A DNA stretch of 64,000 nucleotides, from positions 1 to 64,000 of the forward strand of contig JAPOOU010000140.1 of NCBI GenBank assembly GCA_026713245.1. Reading direction: 5' to 3'. This stretch comes from Chloroflexota bacterium (GTDB lineage Bacteria > Chloroflexota > Anaerolineae > Aggregatilineales > Phototrophicaceae). Positions 31,946-40,140 of this stretch are shown here, one piece after another. Both the position numbers and the translations under genes were made by a program. Position 1 is the first letter of the stretch; each line of letters starts with the position of its first letter. The notes beneath the pieces are model-generated. The model saw only the letters and a program-made list of their open reading frames with translations. It did not search any database and was not told where the DNA came from.

Positions 31946-33100
31946 CTAAAGCGCCTCAGCCAGAATGGCTTTCAACTCCTCGTGCGTGAGCGGGAGGGGA
32001 TTCCCTTTCATACTGCTGGAAGCGGCCGATTTCTCGGCGATGAGGTCGAAGTCCTTTTCCTCGATGCCATAGGCGCCCAGCCCGGGGATAGCGAAGATCT
32101 CGCTGGTTGCCTCGATCCAGTCCATGGCGTCCTCCGCGGTGGCGGCGCGGTCGAACAAGATGAATTGCGCGGCATATTCAAAGCGCCTCAGTATCAGGTT
32201 ATCCGGCCCGCGCTGTTCCAGCGCTTTGATATTGGCTTTGATGACCGGCGGCAGCAGAGCGGCGCAGATGGCGCCATGCGGCGCGTGGTACATCCCGCCC
32301 AGCACGCCGGCGAAGCCATGCACCGCGCCGAGTTTGGCATTGGCCAGCGCCAAGCCGCCCAGCAAACTGGCCAGAGCCATATCGCTACGCGCTGCGCCGT
32401 TATCCGGTTCGGCATATACCCGGCGCAAGGAACGTCCGGCGCGGCGCAGTCCCTCGACGCAGAGGCTGTCGGTGAGTGGATTGGCCAGGCAGGAGACGTA
32501 GGGTTCGAGCACCTGGGCCAGGGCGTCCATGCCCGTGCTGGCGGTCACTGACGGCGGCATAGAGTGCGTCAGCAGCGGATCTACCAGGGCGATATCGGCC
32601 AACATGCGATTGTCGCGCAAGCTCACTTTGACGCGATGCTCATGCGAGGCGAGCACGGCGTTTTTCGTCACTTCGGTGCCGGTGCCGGCCGTGGTCGGCA
32701 ACGCGATAAATGGCAAAGGCGCCTCCTGCAACTTCTGTCCCTTGCCGATCACCTCGAGATAGTCGAGCGCGTTTCCCTCGTTGGGGATGAGCGCCGCTGT
32801 CGCCTTGCCGCTATCGATGACGCTGCCGCCGCCGATACTGATGACCAGGTCACAGGCGGCGGACAGCGCCGCTTCCTTGGCGCGATTGACCACTTCAACG
32901 CTCGGCTCGCCCGTCACCGGGAAGAGCGTATGCCGCAGACCCGATTGCTCAAGCGCGTGAATCAGATCGCCGACGCGCTCGGGTTGATCGTCGGTGAAGA
33001 GCAGAGCGTTGCCGCCCAGGTCCCCCGCCAGCGACGGCAGTTGGTCCGCGCTGCCGTCGCCGAAAATAATGCGCGTCGCGGTGGCGAATTCAAAGCCCAT
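31946..33100 (-). CDS. Iron-containing alcohol dehydrogenase
   Basis: 384 residues, group III metal-dependent alcohol dehydrogenase (lactaldehyde reductase/maleylacetate reductase superfamily). NAD-binding: ISIGGGSVIDSGKA. Substrate loop: PTTAGTGTEVT. Metal site: D in TGMDALAQ (about 188), H in GAVHG (about 258) and H in MYHAPHG (about 272). The usual second ligand His is Gln (ALAQVLEPYVS); I recall the same ALxQxxEPxVS in a sizeable subfamily, so activity is not ruled out. AAGGGAAGG upstream of the ATG. Divergent from an aldolase-kinase pair with 78 nt between, suggesting reduction of an aldehyde made by that aldolase, as FucO does in fucose breakdown. Confidence 0.85.
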   Translation of the reverse strand: MGFEFATATRIIFGDGSADQLPSLAGDLGGNALLFTDDQPERVGDLIHALEQSGLRHTLFPVTGEPSVEVVNRAKEAALSAACDLVISIGGGSVIDSGKATAALIPNEGNALDYLEVIGKGQKLQEAPLPFIALPTTAGTGTEVTKNAVLASHEHRVKVSLRDNRMLADIALVDPLLTHSMPPSVTASTGMDALAQVLEPYVSCLANPLTDSLCVEGLRRAGRSLRRVYAEPDNGAARSDMALASLLGGLALANAKLGAVHGFAGVLGGMYHAPHGAICAALLPPVIKANIKALEQRGPDNLILRRFEYAAQFILFDRAATAEDAMDWIEATSEIFAIPGLGAYGIEEKDFDLIAEKSAASSSMKGNPLPLTHEELKAILAEAL

Positions 33101-33118
33101 GGCCTTCCCTTTCGATAA

Positions 33119-33146
33119 TTGTCATTCACAAGCCTGTCGCTATAAT
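33119..33146 (+). promoter_or_regulatory. Sigma70-type promoter of the aldolase-kinase operon
   Basis: TTGTCA, 16-nt spacer, TATAAT (perfect -10); the ATG follows 32 nt later. It lies in the divergent region shared with the alcohol dehydrogenase. Confidence 0.65.
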
Positions 33147-33178
33147 GGCATTATGTCGAAAAAAGTGAGGATTTGCGA

Positions 33179-33871
33179 ATGTTACAGCGCCACATTACCC
33201 TGACCGACGAGGTACAAGCCGGGCGAGCTCTGGTGGCGCGTATCGGGCGTGTGCTCTTCGATCGCCGTCTGACCGATGCCGGTGGCGGCAATATCAGCTT
33301 GCGCGTGGACGATGTCTATTGCATGTCGCCGACGCTCGCCGGTCAGATGCGACAGTGGCAGTTGGATGCCGAGGACGTCCTGGTCGTCAGCAAGCGGGGA
33401 GAGATCCTGGAAGGCGATGGCGGCCTAACGCGGGAAAGCGCCGTTCACTTCGGTCTGCACCGGAATTTCAGCGACTTTGGCACACCCGTTATCCATGCGC
33501 ATCCGCGCAACCTGATGGTCTTCGCCTGCGCCAACAGAGCCATGCCGCCGATCATGGAAGCCACCCGCAAGTTCGGCATCACGCCCGTCATCGAATACGC
33601 TCCGGCGCACAGCCCCAAATTGGGCGCGCGAATCGTCGCCACCATGCGCGGGCGCGAGGCGCGCATCGCCAAGCACGCCGCGGGAACCATCGCCCCCTGG
33701 CACGGCTTGTTCTTGATGGGCAAAAACCTGGAAGCTGCCCTGGATGCCGTCGAGCGCCTTGATACCAATGCCTTTGTCATGATGATGTCGCGACACGTGG
33801 ACGCAAGCCCCATGCTGCGCGAAGAAAGCGCGGACATGGAAGCGGCTATCGCCGGCTTCAGCGACGACTAA
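33179..33871 (+). CDS. Class II aldolase/adducin family protein
   Basis: 230 residues, similar to L-fuculose-phosphate and L-ribulose-phosphate aldolases/epimerases. TDAGGGNISLRV binds the phosphate end of substrate. The zinc ligands are in PVIHAHPRN (two His), and a third His is probably in APWHGLFLMG. RESAVHFGLHRN gives the usual Glu. The ATG at 33179 has GAGG 9 nt upstream. With the PfkB kinase 5 nt downstream and the divergent iron alcohol dehydrogenase it makes a kinase-aldolase-reductase set of the deoxy-sugar type: phosphorylation, cleavage to a triose phosphate plus an aldehyde, and aldehyde reduction. The actual sugar is unknown. Confidence 0.8.
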   Translation: MLQRHITLTDEVQAGRALVARIGRVLFDRRLTDAGGGNISLRVDDVYCMSPTLAGQMRQWQLDAEDVLVVSKRGEILEGDGGLTRESAVHFGLHRNFSDFGTPVIHAHPRNLMVFACANRAMPPIMEATRKFGITPVIEYAPAHSPKLGARIVATMRGREARIAKHAAGTIAPWHGLFLMGKNLEAALDAVERLDTNAFVMMMSRHVDASPMLREESADMEAAIAGFSDD

Positions 33872-33876
33872 TCCGG

Positions 33877-34809
33877 ATGATCGTCTCCCTGACACCCAAT
33901 ACCACGATTGATCTGACGGTATTTGTCCCGAAACTGATCACCGATACCACCCTTCGCGCCTCCCGCACGGTCTACAGCCTGGGCGGGAAGCCAACCGACG
34001 CCTCATGGATACTGGGCAGGATGGGGGTCGGCAGCCTGGCGCTGGGATTGGCGGCGGGCTCGGTCGGCCACAAAGTCAAGGTTATGCTGGAAGCCTATGG
34101 CGTGACGACGGATTTCGTCAGCGCCGAGGGCGAGACGCGCATCAACACGGTCATCATTGACGAAAGTACGGGCGAACATACGACGATCACCTCCGCCTCC
34201 ATGTTCGTCAAGCCAAGCCATCTTGACGCGCTGCGCGAGCGATACCGAGCCGCGCTCAAGTCGGCATCGGTGGTCATCACGGGCGGTTCCCTGCCGCCCG
34301 GCATGGAACCCGAGTTCTACGTCGAAGCAATCCATATGGCGCGCGAACAAGGCGTTCCCGTACTCTTTGACGCCTCACAGCCTAATCTGGAGGTCGGCCT
34401 GCGCGCCAAACCGACCTTCATCAAGCCGAATAATCACGAACTGTCGGCGCTGGTCGGCAAGGAGCTGGATTCCGCGGAAGCGCTGTACGCCGCGGGCAGC
34501 GACGTCCTGGCGCGCTATGGCAGTGAAGTCGTCATCTCGCGGGGCAACAAGGGCGTGCTGGCGGTCCTGCGGGAAGGCAGTTATCGCATCCCGCCGATCC
34601 CGGTTGATGTCAGCAGCCCGGCCGGGGCGGGGGACGCGCTGCTGGCGGGCTTGGCGCATGCTGTTCATCACGGAAGGCCAATAGAAGATGGCTTGCGGCT
34701 GGGCGTCGCCGCGGCGACGGCCGTCTGCCTGCAGCCGGGCACCGCCGCTTACGAGCTCGCGGATATGCGCCGATTCTTGCCCCGGGTCGAGTTGATCCCC
34801 TACCCTTGA
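33877..34809 (+). CDS. PfkB family kinase, 1-phosphofructokinase-like
   Basis: 310 residues. N-terminal SLTPNTTIDLTVFVP and GGKPTDASWILGRMG match the hexose-phosphate kinase branch (1-phosphofructokinase, tagatose-6-phosphate kinase) of the ribokinase family. ITGGSLPPGME is the substrate-side loop and SSPAGAGDALLAG carries the catalytic Asp in the GAGD motif. The start is 5 nt after the aldolase stop, so the two are coupled. It most likely phosphorylates the sugar or sugar phosphate that the aldolase then cleaves. A copy of the 3' hairpin repeat begins 72 nt after its stop. Confidence 0.8.
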   Translation: MIVSLTPNTTIDLTVFVPKLITDTTLRASRTVYSLGGKPTDASWILGRMGVGSLALGLAAGSVGHKVKVMLEAYGVTTDFVSAEGETRINTVIIDESTGEHTTITSASMFVKPSHLDALRERYRAALKSASVVITGGSLPPGMEPEFYVEAIHMAREQGVPVLFDASQPNLEVGLRAKPTFIKPNNHELSALVGKELDSAEALYAAGSDVLARYGSEVVISRGNKGVLAVLREGSYRIPPIPVDVSSPAGAGDALLAGLAHAVHHGRPIEDGLRLGVAAATAVCLQPGTAAYELADMRRFLPRVELIPYP

Positions 34810-34881
34810 GCACTAGGCGAGCGACATACCAACTATCACCGGCGCGTTCAAAGTTGTTCCTGGTGAGTAATTGAGGCGTGT

Positions 34882-34970
34882 AGCCGCTCGGCGGCAGCGA
34901 AAAGGTCCGCCGCGCTCACGCAAAATCCTAAGCCTTCCCGTCGCATGAGCGACGCAGTTTACGTAAACAG
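34882..34970 (+). repeat. 3' hairpin repeat family, copy 3
   Basis: AGCCGCTCGGCGGCAGCGAA, then CGCGCTCACGCAAAATC, hairpin 2 CGTCGC-ATGA-GCGACG (perfect) and the GTTTACGTAAAC palindrome. It runs directly into a REPIN-like palindrome at 34971. Confidence 0.8.
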
Positions 34971-35036
34971 GGGCGACCAATCTGGTCGCCCGCCGGTGAT
35001 TCGACGGGTTGCGGCATGATATGACGGGCGACAAGT
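34971..35036. repeat. REPIN-like palindrome and partner fragment
   Basis: GGGCGACCA-ATC-TGGTCGCCC (34971-34991) is a perfect 9-bp stem. A second GACGGGCGACAAG block at about 35021 has lost its pairing arm. It fills the space between the convergent kinase and GH172 genes. Confidence 0.6.
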
Positions 35037-35077
35037 CTTTTTACGACTTTCCCGGTATTACTTGTTGAAAATTCGAA

Positions 35078-36190
35078 TTATATCACCTCGAGGTAATCCC
35101 GATCCGGCAACTCGGGGAAGGGCGCGTGCGGCTCGGCCTGATACCAGAATGCGGTCGACGCGATATCGTCTTGCAGGGGCAAATAACGATACTCCTCGAA
35201 AGGCACGTCATGCAGCGTCCCTGAGCGCCAGCCCAAGGCTTGAATCGTCACACGCAGGTCTTCCTCAAAGCGGATAGGATCCGGTATATGCCAGCGATAC
35301 ATGCCAAAGCGCTGCTGACTCTGGCGAAAGCCATCCGGCTTGATGACCTGGGGCAATCCCAGATAAGGCGTTGTGAAGGGTGTGTAGAATCCGTCCTGAT
35401 TGCCGAAGCACCAGGCGCCGCCAAAATAATCTTCGGTGCCGGTGCCGCAGATCGTCGGGAACTCCGTATCGCCGTCCATGTAGAACTTGATCTCGCCCTC
35501 GCCCCACCAGCCGCGGTTATTGCTGCCCCAAGCCATGTATGTGCCTACGTAGTGGCCCATGCCTTGGACGCCATCGAGAATGGTATGCACCTCTTTGTAT
35601 GGCAGCGGATTGTTGCGGCGCCACTGCGCGTGCAAGTAGCCGACATCCTCCGGCACATCCGTCAGCGTGTAATCGAACTGGAAGAACATGGGTTGTACGG
35701 GTTTGTCAAGAAGGTTCTCTATCGTGACGCGGGCGCTTTTGCGGAAGGGCATTTCCCAGTAGCTGTTGAAGGCGCTGTGGGAATTGGCGGACACGGGCAG
35801 CGAGTTGACATGGCAGTATTCCGTCCAGCCATTACAGAAGAAGTCCCCAAAGGGCACTTCGATCGACGGCGTCTCTTCATCGTCCCAATAGAAGCGCAGG
35901 ATCAAGGAGCGCCAGTACTTGGCAAAGGTCGTAATCCAGATATGTTGAATGGCGCCCGGTCCCTCAATCTCGGCAAGAGTCGTGACGCTGTTGGCTTCCA
36001 GGTGGATGCAAGGCGACACCTTCCAGCCCTGCCCCAGGTCTTGCGCGGCCGAGAGAGAGAAGCCATCTGTGGCCATGCCGCCCGACCCTTTTTCGCCCTG
36101 GAAATTCTCGGCGCTAATGGAGCGCGTCTTCGCCTTGGACAAGCGCGAGATGTTGCCCATATTCAGATGCAATCCGTTGAAATAATCCAT
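35078..36190 (-). CDS. GH172 (DUF2961) family glycoside hydrolase
   Basis: 370 residues of the DUF2961 family, now GH172, whose characterised members are alpha-D-arabinofuranosidases or difructose-anhydride enzymes. Seen: IQHIWITTFAKYWRSLILRFYWDDEETPS split over two strands, VPFGDFFCNGW, and GTGTEDYFGGAWCFG (about 245-259), the region that carries conserved acids. No signal peptide, so it acts in the cytoplasm. The ATG at 36190 has GGAG about 9 nt upstream. It is the last gene of an Opp/Dpp-type operon (40 nt after the ATPase), which suggests that the importer brings in the glycosides it cleaves. Confidence 0.85.
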   Translation of the reverse strand: MDYFNGLHLNMGNISRLSKAKTRSISAENFQGEKGSGGMATDGFSLSAAQDLGQGWKVSPCIHLEANSVTTLAEIEGPGAIQHIWITTFAKYWRSLILRFYWDDEETPSIEVPFGDFFCNGWTEYCHVNSLPVSANSHSAFNSYWEMPFRKSARVTIENLLDKPVQPMFFQFDYTLTDVPEDVGYLHAQWRRNNPLPYKEVHTILDGVQGMGHYVGTYMAWGSNNRGWWGEGEIKFYMDGDTEFPTICGTGTEDYFGGAWCFGNQDGFYTPFTTPYLGLPQVIKPDGFRQSQQRFGMYRWHIPDPIRFEEDLRVTIQALGWRSGTLHDVPFEEYRYLPLQDDIASTAFWYQAEPHAPFPELPDRDYLEVI

Positions 36191-36229
36191 TAAAACGCTC
36201 CTTCGCATTCGCGATGCGTAGATTGTTGG

Positions 36230-37264
36230 CTATTTCCCTGCTGAAGCTAGCCCTTCAATCGTTTGCCCCGGCTCGCTTGCGTTTGGGGCGAAATCAACGG
36301 GCTTGAAGCAAAGCGCCTGCCGCTCGTCCGAAACTTGCACCATCGGCGGCGCCGTATTTTCGCAAATTGCCTGGACATATTTGCAGCGCTTGGCGAATTT
36401 GCAGGCCTGCGCCTGGAATTCTTTGATCTCGATATCGGGCAGCTTTACGTCCCGCTCCCATTTGTGGTCGACAGTCGGGACGGAATCGAGCAGCAATTCG
36501 GTATAGGGATGGGCGGAATCGGTCAGGATTTGATCGGACGGTCCGTATTCCACCACGCTGCCGCGGTACATGATTGCAATGTAATCGCTGACGTAGTAGG
36601 CGGTAGAAAGATCGTGCGTGATGTAAACAAAGCTGACCTTGTACCTTTCTTTCAGTTCCAGGAAAAGATTGACGATGTTCATGCGCAGCGACGCGTCAAT
36701 CATGCTTACGGGTTCGTCGGCGACGATCAGTTTCGGGCGCGGGATAAGGCTGCGGGCGACGGAGATGCGTTGCAGCTCGCCACCGGAGAACTGATTGGCG
36801 TATTTGCCTTCCACGCGCGACAGGTCCAAGCCGACTGACTCCAGCACTTCAGCGACGATCTCGCGCGCTTCTTTTCTGTTGGCGGCGATGCCCAGGCGAA
36901 TTGCGGCATTGAAGAGATAGCGGTCCACTTTCTTCCGCGCGCTGAAGGCCTCGAAGGGGTTCTGGAAGATTGGCTGGACTGCCCGGTAGTATTCCCGCCC
37001 TTTCAGGCCATCGCCGCCCTTTGAAAACAAAGGGTGATCGTCGATAAGCACATCGCCGGACGTCGGTTGCTCCAGCTCCAGGATGATGCGGGCCAGCGTG
37101 GTCTTGCCGCTGCCGGATTCGCCAACGATGCTCAGTATCGATGGCTCGGCCGCCGGCAAGCTCAGGCTGACATCGTCCACGGCCACCAGGCGCGTCCCGA
37201 AGACCAAGCCGCCGATGCGGAATACCTTGGTCACATTACGCAGTTCAAGCAGGTTCTCGCTCAA
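36230..37264 (-). CDS. Opp/Dpp-type ABC transporter ATPase 2
   Basis: 344 residues, OppF/DppF-like. Walker A GESGSGKTT (48-56), signature FSGGELQRI (about 160), Walker B LIVADEP (about 180). The C-terminal extension has the Cys-rich CKFAKRCKYVQAICEN pattern that holds a 4Fe-4S cluster in DppD/DppF-type ATPases. It overlaps the other ATPase gene by 4 nt. Such importers carry oligopeptides but, in Chloroflexota and Thermotogota, often oligosaccharides; the GH172 gene next door favours sugars here. Confidence 0.9.
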   Translation of the reverse strand: MSENLLELRNVTKVFRIGGLVFGTRLVAVDDVSLSLPAAEPSILSIVGESGSGKTTLARIILELEQPTSGDVLIDDHPLFSKGGDGLKGREYYRAVQPIFQNPFEAFSARKKVDRYLFNAAIRLGIAANRKEAREIVAEVLESVGLDLSRVEGKYANQFSGGELQRISVARSLIPRPKLIVADEPVSMIDASLRMNIVNLFLELKERYKVSFVYITHDLSTAYYVSDYIAIMYRGSVVEYGPSDQILTDSAHPYTELLLDSVPTVDHKWERDVKLPDIEIKEFQAQACKFAKRCKYVQAICENTAPPMVQVSDERQALCFKPVDFAPNASEPGQTIEGLASAGK

Positions 37265-38238
37265 GACGCGCGCTCTCCGTATAGATGACAGGAGACATAG
37301 TGCTCCGGCTCGATCTCCAACAAGGCCGGCTCCTGATGGGCGCAGTGGTCCATCACGCTTGGGCAGCGCGCGGCGAAGCGACAGCCCGCCGGCGGGTCAA
37401 TCAAGTTTGGCGGTCTGCCAGAGATGCCCACACGCTGCCTTCGATCGCCAACCTGCGGCAAGGACTGGATCAGCATCTGCGTATAGGGATGCAAGGGGTT
37501 GCTGAAGATAACTTCGGTGGGACCGTATTCCACCAGTTTGCCGGCGTACATGATCGCCAGCCGGTCGCTGATTTGATAGTGCACCCCCATATCATGCGAG
37601 ACCACGACCAGCGTGTTTTCCATCTGCTGTTGTAGTTCGATCAGCATCAGCAGAATGCCCTTTTGCACCACGACATCCAGCGCTGTTGTCGGCTCGTCCG
37701 CCAGGACGATCTGTGGGTGCAGAAATGTGCCGAGCGCCACCAGCACCCGCTGCTTCATGCCGCCGCTCAGTTGATGGGGATAGGACTTCAAGACCTCGAC
37801 CGGCAGCTCCAACTCTTTAAGATACGCCGCCACCCGTTCTCGTATCATCTTCTTGCCCTTCACTTTGAGGGGGTGGCCCTTGGGCACGGCGTCAAAGAAC
37901 TGACTCTCGATGCGAATGACCGGATTGAGCACGCTCATAGAGCCTTGGGGTATATATGAGATGAATTCCCACCAGTGTTCCCGGATATCTCCCGGCCCGA
38001 TGGTCTTCACGCTACCGTTGCCATCGGGAAAATCGGCTTCGTAACTGCCGGAGATGATCCGCAGCGGCGGCTGAATATAGTCATAAAGCACCTTCAGCAA
38101 GGTCGATTTGCCGCAGCCCGATTCGCCCGCGATGCCAAGCACTTCGTTGGGCAGAATATCGAAACTGACGCCGTCCACCGCCTGGACAACGCCGCGCGGC
38201 GTATCGTAGTAGCACTTGAGATCGCGCAGCCTAAGCAT
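37261..38238 (-). CDS. Opp/Dpp-type ABC transporter ATPase 1
   Basis: 325 residues, OppD/DppD-like. Walker A GESGCGKST (38-46), signature LSGGMKQRV, Walker B IVLADEPTTALD. The C-terminal domain has CRFAARCPSVMDHCAHQEP, a cluster-type Cys motif. Its start overlaps the permease end by 8 nt. It pairs with the next ATPase as a heterodimer under the two permeases. Confidence 0.9.
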   Translation of the reverse strand: MLRLRDLKCYYDTPRGVVQAVDGVSFDILPNEVLGIAGESGCGKSTLLKVLYDYIQPPLRIISGSYEADFPDGNGSVKTIGPGDIREHWWEFISYIPQGSMSVLNPVIRIESQFFDAVPKGHPLKVKGKKMIRERVAAYLKELELPVEVLKSYPHQLSGGMKQRVLVALGTFLHPQIVLADEPTTALDVVVQKGILLMLIELQQQMENTLVVVSHDMGVHYQISDRLAIMYAGKLVEYGPTEVIFSNPLHPYTQMLIQSLPQVGDRRQRVGISGRPPNLIDPPAGCRFAARCPSVMDHCAHQEPALLEIEPEHYVSCHLYGERAS

Positions 38239-39064
38239 CGCCGTGCCCTCGTCGTTCCGCCGACAAGCTGGATATGCCGGTCGAAATCAGGAATAAGCTA
38301 ATAAACAGCAGGACGATGGCGACAACGGGCGAGCCAATCCACCACCAGCGCTGCCCCAGCAGCGCTTGATGCTGCAAAGCCCAATAGATCATCGTGCCCA
38401 GCGTGGCTTCTTCCAGGCTGGACAGACCAATGACAGCCAGGCCGGACTCGACGGCGATGGCGACCAAAACCGTGTTGACGAAATTCGCCATCGCCCAACT
38501 GAAAATATGGGGCACGATCTCTTCCGCCAAGATGTGAAGCGTGCTCGAGCCGGAGAAGCGCGCTGTGTTGACAAACTGCCGTTCGCGCATGCTCAGGGCG
38601 ATCGATCGCATCTGGCGCGCGGGCCAGGGCCAGTTGAAGAAGATCAATATGATACTGATCAGAACCAAGGACGCGCGTCCCTGCAACAGCGACGACATCA
38701 GGATGAGAATGGGCAATGAAGGGACCACAATGAAGACATCGGCCAGCAATGTGATGACGCGGTCCGGGATGCCGCCGAGAAAGCCGGCCGCCAGCCCGGC
38801 AAAGACACCGATAAGCGTGGCGAAGAAAGCGACAAAGACCCCGATAAAGAGCGAGTTCTGTGTGGCGTAAGACAAGAGCCAAAATGTGTCTTGACCCAGA
38901 TTGGTAGTGCCCAGGAAATGCTCGGCGCTGGGCGGCAAGTTGCGCGGGTGACGGATCCAGTCGCGCGGGTCTTCGGTGGAGAAGAAAGGCAGGATGCCGC
39001 CAAGTATGATAAAGGCGGCCAGGATGATCAAGCCGAGGGTCAGACGAGGGCTCGTTCTGCGCAT
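38231..39064 (-). CDS. Opp/Dpp-type ABC permease (DppC-like)
   Basis: 277 residues, about six membrane helices. The cytoplasmic coupling segment lies in the stretch RFSGSSTLHILAEEIVPHI. The N terminus LGTTNLGQDTFWLLSYATQN matches the OppC family. It has a 2-nt gap from the DppB-like gene upstream and an overlap with the ATPase downstream. Confidence 0.9.
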   Translation of the reverse strand: MRRTSPRLTLGLIILAAFIILGGILPFFSTEDPRDWIRHPRNLPPSAEHFLGTTNLGQDTFWLLSYATQNSLFIGVFVAFFATLIGVFAGLAAGFLGGIPDRVITLLADVFIVVPSLPILILMSSLLQGRASLVLISIILIFFNWPWPARQMRSIALSMRERQFVNTARFSGSSTLHILAEEIVPHIFSWAMANFVNTVLVAIAVESGLAVIGLSSLEEATLGTMIYWALQHQALLGQRWWWIGSPVVAIVLLFISLFLISTGISSLSAERRGHGDA

Positions 39065-39066
39065 CG

Positions 39067-40065
39067 CTACTTCTGCCTGATCCGCGGATCAAAGAATGGA
39101 TACAACAGGTCGATAATCAAGGTGGAAGTGGCGACGGCGATAATGGAAATCGTAATCGTGCCCATGAGCAGGTTGTAGTCTGCTTGCAGCACGGCGCTGT
39201 AGGTCATGGTGCCCAGGCCGGGATAACTGAAGAGGATCTCCGTGATCAGAGCGCCGTTGAAGATGGCGCCGATCTGCAGCGCCAAAACCGTGACCTGCGG
39301 CAGGATGGCATTGCGCAGGACGTAGGCGGTCATGATCCTGCCCTCGCCGGTCCCCTTCAGCTTGGCGAAGTAGACATAGTCCTCTTCCGAGATGCTCGAG
39401 GAAAGCGCCTTCATGCTCAAGACCCACCAGCCGAAGCCGACAATGACGATCGACAAGGCCGGCAGAATCGAGTTGTAGATCACGCTGGAAATAAACTCGA
39501 GAGAAGGCGGATCGCCGCGGATGGAGAAGAAAAGCGGGAAAATTGGATTGATGTGGATGAACAAGATGATCAAGATCAGCGCAGTGATGTAATAGGGGAT
39601 GGGATAGACAAATATGGCGATGACTTCCAGGGCGCGCGAGGAGATCCAGCGGCTCCTGTAACCGGCTAGCAGGCCAATTGCGTTGCCGACGATCCAGGAG
39701 ATGATGGTCGCCGACAAAAGCAAGCCAAGTGTCCAGGGCAGCGCGCGCCCGATCAATTCGTTCACCGGCGTGGGAAACATGGAAAGCGAGGGACCAAAGT
39801 CGCGGGTAACGAAAGTTCGATGCATGAACCCGAAGTACTGATCCGCCAGTGAGCCTTCCAGGCCGAAAGCCTGCGTCAGGGTGGCGCGCATCGCCTCGAC
39901 CTGGTCCGCCTCCATATAGGCGCCGCTGCTCATGATCCGGCCCAGCATTGACTCGACCGGATCCGACGGCATAAAACGCGGCACAAAGAAGACGACCGTG
40001 ATGCCGATCCAAATCACCAGGACATAGGCGATCACCCGCGTGATCACGAATTTGGCGAACTGCAT
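39067..40065 (-). CDS. Opp/Dpp-type ABC permease (DppB-like)
   Basis: 332 residues, six helices. N-terminal ITVVFFVPRFMPSDPV is typical of OppB (helix followed by an extracytoplasmic loop with a conserved P-x-DP). The coupling motif region is KLKGTGEGRIMTAYVLRNAI. AGAGGTC precedes the ATG. It is separated from the binding-protein gene by a strong hairpin, so expression should be lower than that of the binding protein. Confidence 0.9.
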   Translation of the reverse strand: MQFAKFVITRVIAYVLVIWIGITVVFFVPRFMPSDPVESMLGRIMSSGAYMEADQVEAMRATLTQAFGLEGSLADQYFGFMHRTFVTRDFGPSLSMFPTPVNELIGRALPWTLGLLLSATIISWIVGNAIGLLAGYRSRWISSRALEVIAIFVYPIPYYITALILIILFIHINPIFPLFFSIRGDPPSLEFISSVIYNSILPALSIVIVGFGWWVLSMKALSSSISEEDYVYFAKLKGTGEGRIMTAYVLRNAILPQVTVLALQIGAIFNGALITEILFSYPGLGTMTYSAVLQADYNLLMGTITISIIAVATSTLIIDLLYPFFDPRIRQK

Positions 40066-40085
40066 GACGCGACCTCTTGAGAGTC

Positions 40086-40120
40086 GAAACAGGCGCGCTC
40101 TTACGAGCGCGCCTGTTTTC
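40086..40120 (-). terminator. Hairpin between binding-protein and permease genes (Opp operon)
   Basis: GAAACAGGCGCGCTC, loop TTAC, GAGCGCGCCTGTTT: a near-perfect 15-bp stem. On the minus strand only a short TTTC follows, so it may be a partial terminator or a 3'-end protecting hairpin for the binding-protein mRNA rather than a full stop. Confidence 0.7.
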
Positions 40121-40140
40121 GCAGCATTTATCGGTTCAAC

